21,828 bases of DNA from positions 1 to 21,828 of the forward strand of contig URWH01000007.1 of the NCBI GenBank assembly GCA_900551515.1. The letters are read 5' to 3'. The translations under genes were made by a program, and so were the position numbers. This DNA comes from an uncultured Porphyromonadaceae bacterium. Lineage in GTDB: Bacteria; Bacteroidota; Bacteroidia; Bacteroidales; Muribaculaceae. This document shows, one piece after another, positions 7,686 through 14,182 of this stretch. The first letter of the stretch is position 1. The number at the start of each line of letters is the position of its first letter. The notes under the pieces are model-generated. The model had not been told where the DNA came from, ran no database searches, and saw only the letters and a list, made by a program, of their open reading frames with translations.

Positions 7686-8135
7686 ATGGACTTATTTGAC
7701 AAAATCAGCAACGACATAAAAGCCGCTATGCTGGCAAAAGAAAAGGTGCGTCTGGAAACGCTCCGCGGAATCAAAAAGGAGTTTTTGGAAGCCAAGACCG
7801 CCAAAGGCTCCGACGGAACGCTGACCGACGACAAAGCAACCAAGATACTTGCAAAAATGGCCAAACAGCGCCGTGAGACAGCCGTGATCTATTCGGAGCA
7901 GAACCGTCCGGAGCTTGCCGAAAACGAGCTTGCCGAAGCTGCTGTTATCGAAGAGTATCTCCCGAAGCAGCTGAGCGATGAGGAACTGACCGCGGCACTG
8001 CGCGAAATCATAGCCCAAACCGGAGCCACTTCACAGAAAGAGATGGGCAAGGTGATGGGCGTTGCATCGAAAGCTCTTGCAGGCAAAGCCGATGGCAAAG
8101 CCATCTCGGCCAAAGTGCGCGAGCTTCTTGCATAA
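7686..8135 (+). CDS. yqeY: GatB/YqeY domain-containing protein
   Basis: I prefer the ATG at 7686-7688 (MDLFDKISNDIKAAMLAKEK), giving 149 residues. A TTG two codons earlier is possible. The length and sequence fit stand-alone YqeY proteins: helix KEKVRLETLRGIKKEFLEAK near 18-37, AVIEEYLPKQLSDEEL near 91-106, then an AQTGATSQKEMGKVMG segment and a lysine-rich end. The fold is related to the tail domain of GatB and probably binds tRNA, but no reaction is established for the free protein. In many Bacteroidetes this gene lies beside ftsZ at the end of the dcw cluster. Here it has its own promoter and lies about 6 kb from ftsZ, ahead of serS, which fits a translation-related role. Confidence 0.9.
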   Translation: MDLFDKISNDIKAAMLAKEKVRLETLRGIKKEFLEAKTAKGSDGTLTDDKATKILAKMAKQRRETAVIYSEQNRPELAENELAEAAVIEEYLPKQLSDEELTAALREIIAQTGATSQKEMGKVMGVASKALAGKADGKAISAKVRELLA

Positions 8136-8202
8136 AGAAACGTCAATGGCGTCACCCACAGGATATTAACGTCACGAACTCTCAAAAAAATCAAAAATTG
8201 TC

Positions 8203-9474
8203 ATGCTAACGTTACAGCAAATCAAGGAAAATCCCGAAAATATAGTGAAGCGTCTGGCCATAAAGGGCTTTGACGCAGAAGGACCTATCAACAAAGTGCT
8301 GAGTCTCGACGACAGCCGCCGTAAGCTCCAGCTGGCCAACGACAACACGGCCGCCGAGCTCAACAAATATGCCGCCAAGATAGGCCAGCTCATGAAGCAG
8401 GGCCTGAAAGCCGAGGCCGAGGAAGCCAAAGCCAAAGTGGCCGAGCTTAAAGAATCGCAGAAAGCCATGGCCGAGAAGCTGTCGCAGACCGAGACAGAGA
8501 TCCGCGATATCCTTCTCACGATCCCCAACACACCGTGCGACATGGTGCCCGAGGGCAAGACGGCCGAAGACAACGTCGTGGAAAAGACGGGTGGACCGAT
8601 GCCCGACCTGCCCGCCGACGCACTTCCCCACTGGGAACTGGCAAAAAAATACAACCTGATCGATTTCGACCTCGGTGTGAAGATCACCGGCGCCGGCTTC
8701 CCGGTGTATATGGGCAAAGGCGCCCGCATGCAGCGCGCCCTCATCCAGTTTTTCCTCGACGAAGCAGGCAAAGCCGGCTATCTTGAGATCGAGCCGCCCT
8801 ACGTGGTGAACGAAGCCTCAGGCTACGGCACAGGCCAGCTGCCCGACAAAGAGGGACAGATGTACTTCGTGAACGAAGACAAACTCTACCTCATCCCGAC
8901 GGCCGAGGTGCCCGTGACCAACATCTACCGCGACGTGATCCTCAGCGAGAGCGAGCTTCCCAAAAAGAACTGCGCTTACTCGGCATGCTTCCGCCGCGAA
9001 GCCGGCAGCTACGGCAAGGATGTGCGCGGACTGAACCGTCTGCATCAGTTTGACAAGGTGGAGATCGTGCGCATCGAAAAGCCTGAAAACTCCTACGCCG
9101 CCCTCGAAGAGATGAAGGACCACGTGCAGGGACTTCTCGAAAAACTCGGCCTTCCCTGGCACATCCTGCGTCTGTGTGGCGGCGACATGAGCTTCACGTC
9201 GGCCATCACGTTTGACTTCGAAGTGTTCTCGGCAGCCCAGAAACGCTGGCTTGAGGTGTCGTCGGTGTCCAACTTCGAGACCTATCAGGCCAACCGCCTG
9301 AAATGCCGCTACCGCGGAGCCGACAAGAAGACACGCCTGTGCCACACGCTCAACGGCTCGGCACTCGCCCTGCCGCGCATCATGGCCGCTTTGCTTGAAA
9401 ACAACCAGACCCCTGAAGGCATCAAAGTGCCGGAATGTCTGCAAAAATACACGGGCTTCTCCATCATCGACTGA
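8203..9474 (+). CDS. serS: Seryl-tRNA synthetase
   Basis: The 423-residue protein matches bacterial SerRS in full. Residues 1-110 form the N-terminal coiled-coil arm (LKAEAEEAKAKVAELKESQK), which grips the long extra arm of tRNA-Ser. The class II catalytic core follows: motif 2 is near 263-266 (FRRE, then AGSYGKDVRGLNRLHQF) and motif 3 near 385-398 (GSALALPRIMAALL). LIPTAEVP is the TxE loop for serine binding. It charges tRNA-Ser, and tRNA-Sec if present, in the cytoplasm. The start ATG at 8203 gives the usual MLTLQQIKENPE beginning. It follows yqeY by 67 bases without a recognisable promoter and is probably co-transcribed with it. Confidence 0.98.
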   Translation: MLTLQQIKENPENIVKRLAIKGFDAEGPINKVLSLDDSRRKLQLANDNTAAELNKYAAKIGQLMKQGLKAEAEEAKAKVAELKESQKAMAEKLSQTETEIRDILLTIPNTPCDMVPEGKTAEDNVVEKTGGPMPDLPADALPHWELAKKYNLIDFDLGVKITGAGFPVYMGKGARMQRALIQFFLDEAGKAGYLEIEPPYVVNEASGYGTGQLPDKEGQMYFVNEDKLYLIPTAEVPVTNIYRDVILSESELPKKNCAYSACFRREAGSYGKDVRGLNRLHQFDKVEIVRIEKPENSYAALEEMKDHVQGLLEKLGLPWHILRLCGGDMSFTSAITFDFEVFSAAQKRWLEVSSVSNFETYQANRLKCRYRGADKKTRLCHTLNGSALALPRIMAALLENNQTPEGIKVPECLQKYTGFSIID

Positions 9475-9507
9475 GCAGCCCTCCCACTACTCCGCAACAG
9501 GTAAGAT

Positions 9508-10050
9508 TTGGAAAAGAAAACGATATTCGATCTCGGGCGCGACACTGTCGAACAGTATCGCGCCCGTGTCAAATTGCCGCTGACGGTGGTGCTCGACAAC
9601 ATACGGTCGCTCAACAACATCGGGTCGATATTCCGCACCAGCGACGCCTTTCTCGTGGACCGCATCATGCTGTGCGGCATCACGGCGACACCGCCCTCGC
9701 CCGAGATACACAAGACGGCTCTCGGCGCCGAGGACTCGGTGGTGTGGGAATATTATCCCACGACCCTCGAAGCAGTGGCGCGTCTGCACGACGAGGGCTA
9801 CACGGTGTGTGCGCTCGAGCAGGTGAAAGGCAGCGTCGAGCTGCAGAACTTCCGACCGGAGCCTGACGGGCGCTACGCCATAGTGTCCGGACACGAGGTG
9901 CAGGGCGTGGATCCTGAGGTGGTGAACGCGGCCGACGTGTGTCTGGAAATACCGCAGTACGGTACCAAACACTCGCTCAACGTGAGCGTGTCGACGGGGA
10001 TTGCCATCTGGCATCTCTTTACGGCCATGACGGCCGGCGGCATGAAATAA
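9508..10050 (+). CDS. SpoU/TrmH-family RNA 2'-O-methyltransferase, TTG start
   Basis: This 180-residue protein has the three SPOUT-knot motifs of the SpoU family. Motif 1 is DNIRSLNNIGSIFRTSDA at 30-47, with the catalytic Arg. Motif 2 is SGHEVQGV at 127-134. Motif 3 is IPQYGTKHSLNVSVSTGI at 148-165. Such enzymes use S-adenosylmethionine to methylate ribose 2'-OH in tRNA or rRNA. The exact target cannot be read from the sequence, although the short form without an extra RNA-binding domain resembles TrmH-like tRNA enzymes. The start must be the TTG at 9508: an in-frame TAA lies two codons upstream, and no other initiator falls before motif 1. AGGTAAG just before the TTG could act as a ribosome binding site. 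It follows serS by 33 bases. Confidence 0.9.
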   Translation: MEKKTIFDLGRDTVEQYRARVKLPLTVVLDNIRSLNNIGSIFRTSDAFLVDRIMLCGITATPPSPEIHKTALGAEDSVVWEYYPTTLEAVARLHDEGYTVCALEQVKGSVELQNFRPEPDGRYAIVSGHEVQGVDPEVVNAADVCLEIPQYGTKHSLNVSVSTGIAIWHLFTAMTAGGMK

Positions 10051-10074
10051 AGACAAGCGGAAGGGCGTGCGGCA

Positions 10075-10977
10075 TCAGAGCCGTGCGTCGGCTATATCGC
10101 GGGCTATCTGCCCGGCGAGCGCATCGGGATTGTCGAAACGCCGCTCCGGACGCAGTCGGCGGCGGAATTCGAGCGTGAGCTGCTGACCGTAGAGGTCGCC
10201 TGTGAAGCCGATGATATGCGCTTCGATGGTGGTCAGGCCGTCGGCAGCGACAGTGGGCCGCGTGCCGATATTGACCACGGCATGCCGGCGGACGCCGTCG
10301 GGGGTCACGGCAAAACAGGCATAGACGCCCGAAGCGGGGATGGCCTGCCGCGGCTCCAGGGGCGTGATGTTGGCCGTGGGGAATCCGAGCCGGCGGCCGA
10401 GCTGACGGCCCGGGCCGACGATGCCCGTCAGCGCGTAGCGGCGTCCGAGACATAAAGCCGCCTCCTCCATTTCGCCCTTTTCGACAAGCGAGCGGATGAC
10501 CGACGAGCTCACCTTGTGACCGTCGGCCTGCGCTTCGGTGCCTTTAAACAGCCGTATGCCGAGCGGCGCCGCAGCAGCCTGATAGTCGGCAAAATCGTTG
10601 AGTCGGTCGCTCCCGAAATGATGATTGAAACCCATGTAGACGGCGCCCACATTGTAATCGTCGCGGAGCATCGTCATGAACTGCTGCGCCGTGAGCGCCC
10701 GCATCTTTTCGTCGAAGTCGAGAACGATGACATCGCCGGCAGCCTGACGCAACGCCCCGATGCGGCTGTCGGCAGGCATGAGCAGGCGTGGCGCCCGCTG
10801 CGGAGCTATGATTTCGAGGGGATGACGGCTGAACGTGACTGCCACGGGGCTGAAGCCGGCTTCGGCGCTGACACGCGCGAGGTCGGCAAGCATGGCGCGG
10901 TGTCCGGTGTGGACGCCGTCGAAGGTGCCGATGGCAGCCATGCGGGGCTTCGGAGCAGTAACGGCAGGTGACGTCAT
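10075..10977 (-). CDS. ribF: Bifunctional riboflavin kinase / FAD synthetase
   Basis: The 300-residue protein has both RibF domains. The N-terminal FMN adenylyltransferase shows GTFDGVHTGH at 17-26 (nucleotidyltransferase HxGH-type site), GFNHHFG at 116-122 and SSSVIR at 157-162. The C-terminal riboflavin kinase shows GRRLGFPTANI at 194-204, with the PTAN metal/ATP motif, and the closing EFRRRLRPERRFDNPDALAG block. It converts riboflavin to FMN and then FAD in the cytoplasm. The length is close to the family norm. It begins two bases after the HAD gene stop, so the two are surely co-transcribed. It converges with the methyltransferase gene across 24 bases, in which I see no strong terminator. 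Confidence 0.97.
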   Translation of the reverse strand: MTSPAVTAPKPRMAAIGTFDGVHTGHRAMLADLARVSAEAGFSPVAVTFSRHPLEIIAPQRAPRLLMPADSRIGALRQAAGDVIVLDFDEKMRALTAQQFMTMLRDDYNVGAVYMGFNHHFGSDRLNDFADYQAAAAPLGIRLFKGTEAQADGHKVSSSVIRSLVEKGEMEEAALCLGRRYALTGIVGPGRQLGRRLGFPTANITPLEPRQAIPASGVYACFAVTPDGVRRHAVVNIGTRPTVAADGLTTIEAHIIGFTGDLYGQQLTLEFRRRLRPERRFDNPDALAGQIARDIADARL

Positions 10978-10979
10978 AG

Positions 10980-11600
10980 CTACTGCATACTGATGGTTTT
11001 CAGACGGTCGGCGAATTCGGTGCCGGGCGGCACGAGGAGCGTGTGGAAGCCGAGTGCCGCGGCCGCATCGAGATTGCTCTGCGAATCGTCGAGGAAAAGC
11101 GTGTCCTCAGGCCTGATGCCGAAGCGCTCCGTCACCATGCGGAAAATCTCCTGGTCGGGCTTCATGACTCCGGCTTCGTAGCTGCGCAGGATGCCGTCGA
11201 AATAGAAGCCTACATCGTGGCCGCGCTGACGGAAATTGCGCGATATCTCGCCGGCCCACATGATGGGATTGGTGTTGGAGAGCAGATAAATGCCGTAGTT
11301 GCCATGCAGCGCCTGAAGCTCGTCGAGGCGGTGGGCCGGAATGCCGATGAGGAAGCGCTGGAAAGCATCGTCGATCTCCCGGTCGGTGACGGGACGGCCT
11401 ATGATGCGTCGGATCTCATCGTGAAACTGCGCGGGTGTCAGCGAACCGTTCTCGATTCCTGCAAACACGCCGGCCTGCTCATATTCGCCGAGCAGCGACC
11501 CGGCATCGTGCATTCCTATCGCCTCGAAAGCCTTCACACAATTCTCACGGCGGATGTCCATGATCACGCCACCAAGATCAAACAGCAGATTTTTAATCAT
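10980..11600 (-). CDS. HAD-superfamily hydrolase, subfamily IA-like
   Basis: The 206-residue protein carries the HAD motifs in order: FDLGGV at 7-12 with nucleophile Asp8, LLSNTNP at 106-112 with Ser108, MKPD with Lys147, and FLDDSQSN with Asp171 and Asp172. The cap lies between the first two motifs, as in subfamily IA. The second residue of the usual DxD is Gly (DLG), as in YihX-type HAD proteins, some of which are sugar-phosphate phosphatases. The ribF gene follows after two bases, so a link to flavin metabolism, for example dephosphorylating a riboflavin precursor, is possible but unproven. A -7 box TAATTTTG lies 30 bases upstream of the ATG. Confidence 0.9.
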   Translation of the reverse strand: MIKNLLFDLGGVIMDIRRENCVKAFEAIGMHDAGSLLGEYEQAGVFAGIENGSLTPAQFHDEIRRIIGRPVTDREIDDAFQRFLIGIPAHRLDELQALHGNYGIYLLSNTNPIMWAGEISRNFRQRGHDVGFYFDGILRSYEAGVMKPDQEIFRMVTERFGIRPEDTLFLDDSQSNLDAAAALGFHTLLVPPGTEFADRLKTISMQ

Positions 11601-11629
11601 TTCGAATCAAGATATTTGATTTGCGGAGA

Positions 11630-11637
11630 CAAAATTA
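11630..11637 (-). promoter_or_regulatory. -7 box for HAD-ribF operon
   Basis: The minus strand reads TAATTTTG, an exact TAnnTTTG match, 30 bases before the HAD start codon. A TTTG at 11651-11654 is only 13 nt away, too close for a normal -33 box. It is set back to back with the endonuclease promoter. Confidence 0.55.
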
Positions 11638-11660
11638 ATCAATTTTCCACCAAAAATTGT

Positions 11661-11668
11661 TAAGTTTG
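11661..11668 (+). promoter_or_regulatory. -7 box for the endonuclease gene
   Basis: TAAGTTTG matches TAnnTTTG exactly, 38 bases before the ATG at 11706. No clear -33 TTTG is visible. The upstream DNA is A/T-rich and overlaps the start region of the divergent HAD promoter. Confidence 0.55.
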
Positions 11669-11705
11669 CAAACCTATTACCGGATTCACCGTATATATTT
11701 AGATT

Positions 11706-13373
11706 ATGAAACATCGGCTACTCCTTGTTGCGCTCTGCATATCAGCCATTTGCGGCATCGCTCGTGCGGAAGTTCCCGCCGGCTACTATAATTCGCTCGT
11801 GGGCAAATCGGAAAGCGCGCTCAAAACGGCGCTCTATCAGATAATCAATCCTCACACCCAGGTGTCGAGCTATAACGCTCTCCCCACCTACTTCCGTAAG
11901 ACCGACGTGCGTCCCGGCACCAACTACTGGTGGGATATGTATTCCGATCTGGAAGTCAGCACATCGGTTCAGTTCGGCACCTACATGAACCGCGAGCACT
12001 CGCTGCCCAAGAGCTGGTGGGGCGGCACGACGACGATACCTGCCTATGTCGACCTCTTCCATCTCTACCCCGGCGAGGCCAAAGCCAACCAGGCCAAGAG
12101 CAACTATCCGCTGGGCGAGATAAAATCAGGCACGACGCCGAAATTCAACAACGGCGTGTCGATGGTGGGCACCGGTGTCAACTCCGGCGGCGCCAACTAC
12201 GTGTTTGAGCCGGCCAACGAATACAAAGGCGATTTCGCCCGCACCTATTTCTATATGGTCACATGCTATCAGAACATGAACTGGGTGACTACATGGCAGG
12301 TGATGAACGGCACCTATCCGTCGCTGCAGCAGTGGGCCATCGACCTGCTGCTGAAATGGCACCGCGCCGATCCGGTGAGCGAAAAAGAGATCAACCGCAA
12401 CGAAGCCGTCTACAACATACAGAACAACCGCAACCCGTTTATCGACGATCCCGATCTTGCGGAATATATCTGGGGCAACAAGAAAGGCCAGGCCTACGTG
12501 CTCCCGGGCACCGTGGAACCGGGCGGCGACGCCACACTCTTCACGCCTGTCAACGGCATGACGATCGACTTCGGCGAGGTAGCCCTCGGCCACTCGATCA
12601 CGGCGCAGCTCATATTCCGCGGCGAGAACGTCTACGGCACGTTTGAGCTCGGCATCTCGGGCATGAACAAAAGTCTCTTCTCGCTGGCCGCGAAAACGGT
12701 TGTGGGCTCGCTCGCCAACTCTGCGTCCGGCACATCGGTCACCGTGACCTACACACCCAACGCCACAGGAACCCACTCGGCACAGGTCAACATCACCGAC
12801 GGCTGTCTGCCCGCCGCCGGCTACAGAGTGTATCTGAAAGCCCAGTGTCTGCCCAAGCCCACGCTTACCAAGCTGACGGCCCGTGACGCCACCGACGTGA
12901 CCGACTCGACATACGTGGCACACTGGGATCTCCAGCCCGAAGATGAGACGGTCGACTACTACATCGTCACCGTCAAACGATATAAAAACGGCGTTGTGAC
13001 CACAAGCGAACAGATAGCCGAAACCAACGAGCTCCCCATCGAAGGATTCAACGAAGGTGACTACGACACCTACGCCGTGCAGAGCGTGCGCCTTGAGGAA
13101 CGTTCGCCGATCTCCGACTATATCACCGTCGACCATCAGGCAGGCATCGAGGATATCATAGCCGACCAGCCGCTCGTCATCGAGTCGCATCCGGGCTTCA
13201 TCCGCTTCAGATGCTCGACGCCTCACACCGACGTGCGCATCTACGATCTTGCCGGCCGCACATTCGGCATCCTTCCGCTCGTCGAGGACTATCAGGAGAT
13301 GACGCTTCCCGTCGGCGTCTACTTCATCGCAACCGACGAGCATCCGCGTCCGGTGAAAGTGATAGCCCACTGA
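11706..13373 (+). CDS. Secreted endonuclease I family nuclease with C-terminal sorting-like domain
   Basis: The 555-residue protein begins with a signal peptide ending ARA|E at about residue 21. Residues 25-270 are an endonuclease I (EndA/NucM, beta-beta-alpha metal) domain. NREHSLPKSWW at 95-105 carries the catalytic His98, and DLFHLYP at 116-122 and NYPLG at 133-137 complete the active-site region. After a linker, about 275-395 looks like an Ig-like HYDIN/SPD-2-type domain (IDFGEVALGHS, VTYTPNATGTH) and about 395-475 like a fibronectin type III domain. The last 80 residues (VRIYDLAGRTFG, LPVGVYFIAT, a closing basic strand) resemble the type A sorting domain used by type IX secretion. This suggests export across the outer membrane and digestion of extracellular DNA. 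The nuclease call is strong; the sorting-domain call is by resemblance. The gene appears monocistronic, with its own -7 box. Confidence 0.88.
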   Translation: MKHRLLLVALCISAICGIARAEVPAGYYNSLVGKSESALKTALYQIINPHTQVSSYNALPTYFRKTDVRPGTNYWWDMYSDLEVSTSVQFGTYMNREHSLPKSWWGGTTTIPAYVDLFHLYPGEAKANQAKSNYPLGEIKSGTTPKFNNGVSMVGTGVNSGGANYVFEPANEYKGDFARTYFYMVTCYQNMNWVTTWQVMNGTYPSLQQWAIDLLLKWHRADPVSEKEINRNEAVYNIQNNRNPFIDDPDLAEYIWGNKKGQAYVLPGTVEPGGDATLFTPVNGMTIDFGEVALGHSITAQLIFRGENVYGTFELGISGMNKSLFSLAAKTVVGSLANSASGTSVTVTYTPNATGTHSAQVNITDGCLPAAGYRVYLKAQCLPKPTLTKLTARDATDVTDSTYVAHWDLQPEDETVDYYIVTVKRYKNGVVTTSEQIAETNELPIEGFNEGDYDTYAVQSVRLEERSPISDYITVDHQAGIEDIIADQPLVIESHPGFIRFRCSTPHTDVRIYDLAGRTFGILPLVEDYQEMTLPVGVYFIATDEHPRPVKVIAH

Positions 13374-13428
13374 TGTGTCGGTGAAATGCCCGAAACAGCT
13401 CTTTTTGTGGCTTTTTTGTGACAAAATG

Positions 13429-13459
13429 CTTGAAAATTCAGTCAAAATCGTTAACTTTG
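13429..13459 (+). promoter_or_regulatory. Promoter of the Lrp/AsnC regulator gene
   Basis: The -7 box TAACTTTG at 13452-13459 matches exactly. CTTG at 13429-13432 is one base from the -33 TTTG, with a 19-nt spacer. The leader would be about 50 nt. Confidence 0.7.
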
Positions 13460-13470
13460 CCACAGTTAAC
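13450..13470 (+). promoter_or_regulatory. Dyad over the Lrp-family gene promoter, possible operator
   Basis: GTTAACT at 13450-13456 and AGTTAAC at 13464-13470 are perfect 7-bp inverted arms around a 7-bp centre. The dyad covers the -7 box and the likely transcription start. Lrp/AsnC proteins often bind and repress their own promoters, so this is a reasonable autoregulatory site, though unproven. Confidence 0.45.
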
Positions 13471-13514
13471 AAACACTAAGACTAACACTCCAACAGAAAC
13501 CCACCGAAAAAGCC

Positions 13515-13976
13515 ATGGGAAAAATTGACAGTCTCGACAAAAAGATTCTGGGTATTGTCATGAACAACGCCCGCATACCCTCAAAGGATGTGGCCGCCGA
13601 GTGCGGTGTGTCACGAGCCGCCATTCACCAGCGACTGCAGCGCATGATGGATCTCGACGTAATCACCGGCTCAAGCTATAACGTCAACCCCAAAGCCCTC
13701 GGCTACCGCACATGCACGTTTATCGGAGTGAATCTGGAGCGCGGCGCCATGTACCGCGATGTGGTGCCCGAACTTGAGAAGATACCCGAAGTGGTGGAAT
13801 GTCACTTCACCACGGGCCCCTACACCATGCTCATCAAGCTTTTCGCGCGCGACAACGAGCATCTGATGGATCTGCTCAACAATAAGATACAGACCATCCA
13901 CGGCGTCAACGGCACCGAGACCCTCATCTCGCTCGACCACTCGATCCACCGCAAAATTCCCATCTGCGAAGAGTAA
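13515..13976 (+). CDS. Lrp/AsnC family transcriptional regulator
   Basis: The 153-residue protein is full length for the family. Residues 4-62 form the winged helix-turn-helix (DSLDKKILGIVMNNARIPSK, then VAAECGVSRAAIHQRLQRM as the recognition helix region). Residues 65-150 form the AsnC/RAM effector-binding fold (CTFIGVNLERG, VVECHFTTGPYTMLIKLFAR, then ETLISLDHSIHR). Members bind DNA as dimers or octamers and usually respond to amino acids. The ligand here cannot be told. The gene stands alone between its own promoter and a strong hairpin, which fits a local or global regulator rather than an operon member. A dyad overlapping its promoter suggests autoregulation. Confidence 0.95.
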   Translation: MGKIDSLDKKILGIVMNNARIPSKDVAAECGVSRAAIHQRLQRMMDLDVITGSSYNVNPKALGYRTCTFIGVNLERGAMYRDVVPELEKIPEVVECHFTTGPYTMLIKLFARDNEHLMDLLNNKIQTIHGVNGTETLISLDHSIHRKIPICEE

Positions 13977-14018
13977 TCCGGCAGCCGCCGGCTTTGAGCC
14001 GACAGCACTGAACGACAT

Positions 14019-14068
14019 AACAACGACGGAGGCAGCGTCACCGCAATGATGCTGCCTCCGTCGTTGTT
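14019..14068 (+). terminator. Long hairpin after the Lrp-family gene, likely terminator
   Basis: The 18-bp arms at 14019-14036 and 14051-14068 (AACAACGACGGAGGCAGC and its exact complement) extend through four more pairs, one of them G-U, to leave a 6-nt loop. The right arm ends in GTTGTTTG, only weakly U-rich. It lies 43 bases after the stop codon and probably ends transcription from this gene, and perhaps from the convergent ftsZ side. Confidence 0.65.
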
Positions 14069-14069
14069 T

Positions 14070-14152
14070 GACCCCATTCCACAAAATATGTTAACGTCAG
14101 GGTCGCGTCTTTCCGGCGTCCATGACGTTAACATATTTTGTGGAATGGGGTC
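14070..14152. repeat. Perfect 30-bp inverted repeat (83-bp palindromic element)
   Basis: The arms at 14070-14099 and 14123-14152 are exact reverse complements over 30 bases, around a 23-base centre. The arms begin GACCCCATTCCACAAAATAT and end in GTTAACGTCA toward the centre. The element lies between the Lrp-gene hairpin and the ftsZ stop codon and carries no gene. It could be a bidirectional terminator, a palindromic repeat element, or a small non-autonomous mobile element with long terminal inverted repeats. No target-site duplication is visible at its edges (CGTTGTTT on the left, TTAATGCG on the right). Confidence 0.9.
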
Positions 14153-14182
14153 TTAATGCGATCCGTGGCGGACGGGGCGCCG

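Noticed and set aside
8166..8174. TTAACGTCA upstream of serS, shared with the inner end of the 30-bp repeat arms
   Set aside because: Only nine bases match and the rest of the arm is absent, so chance is the simplest explanation.
10051..10080. Possible terminator between the methyltransferase and ribF
   Set aside because: Only a four-pair CGGC/GCCG stem with no U-run; not enough to call.
12126..13472. 448-residue minus-strand frame opposite the endonuclease gene
   Set aside because: It mirrors the codons of a well-recognised nuclease gene, has no recognisable domain and no promoter-like signal of its own.
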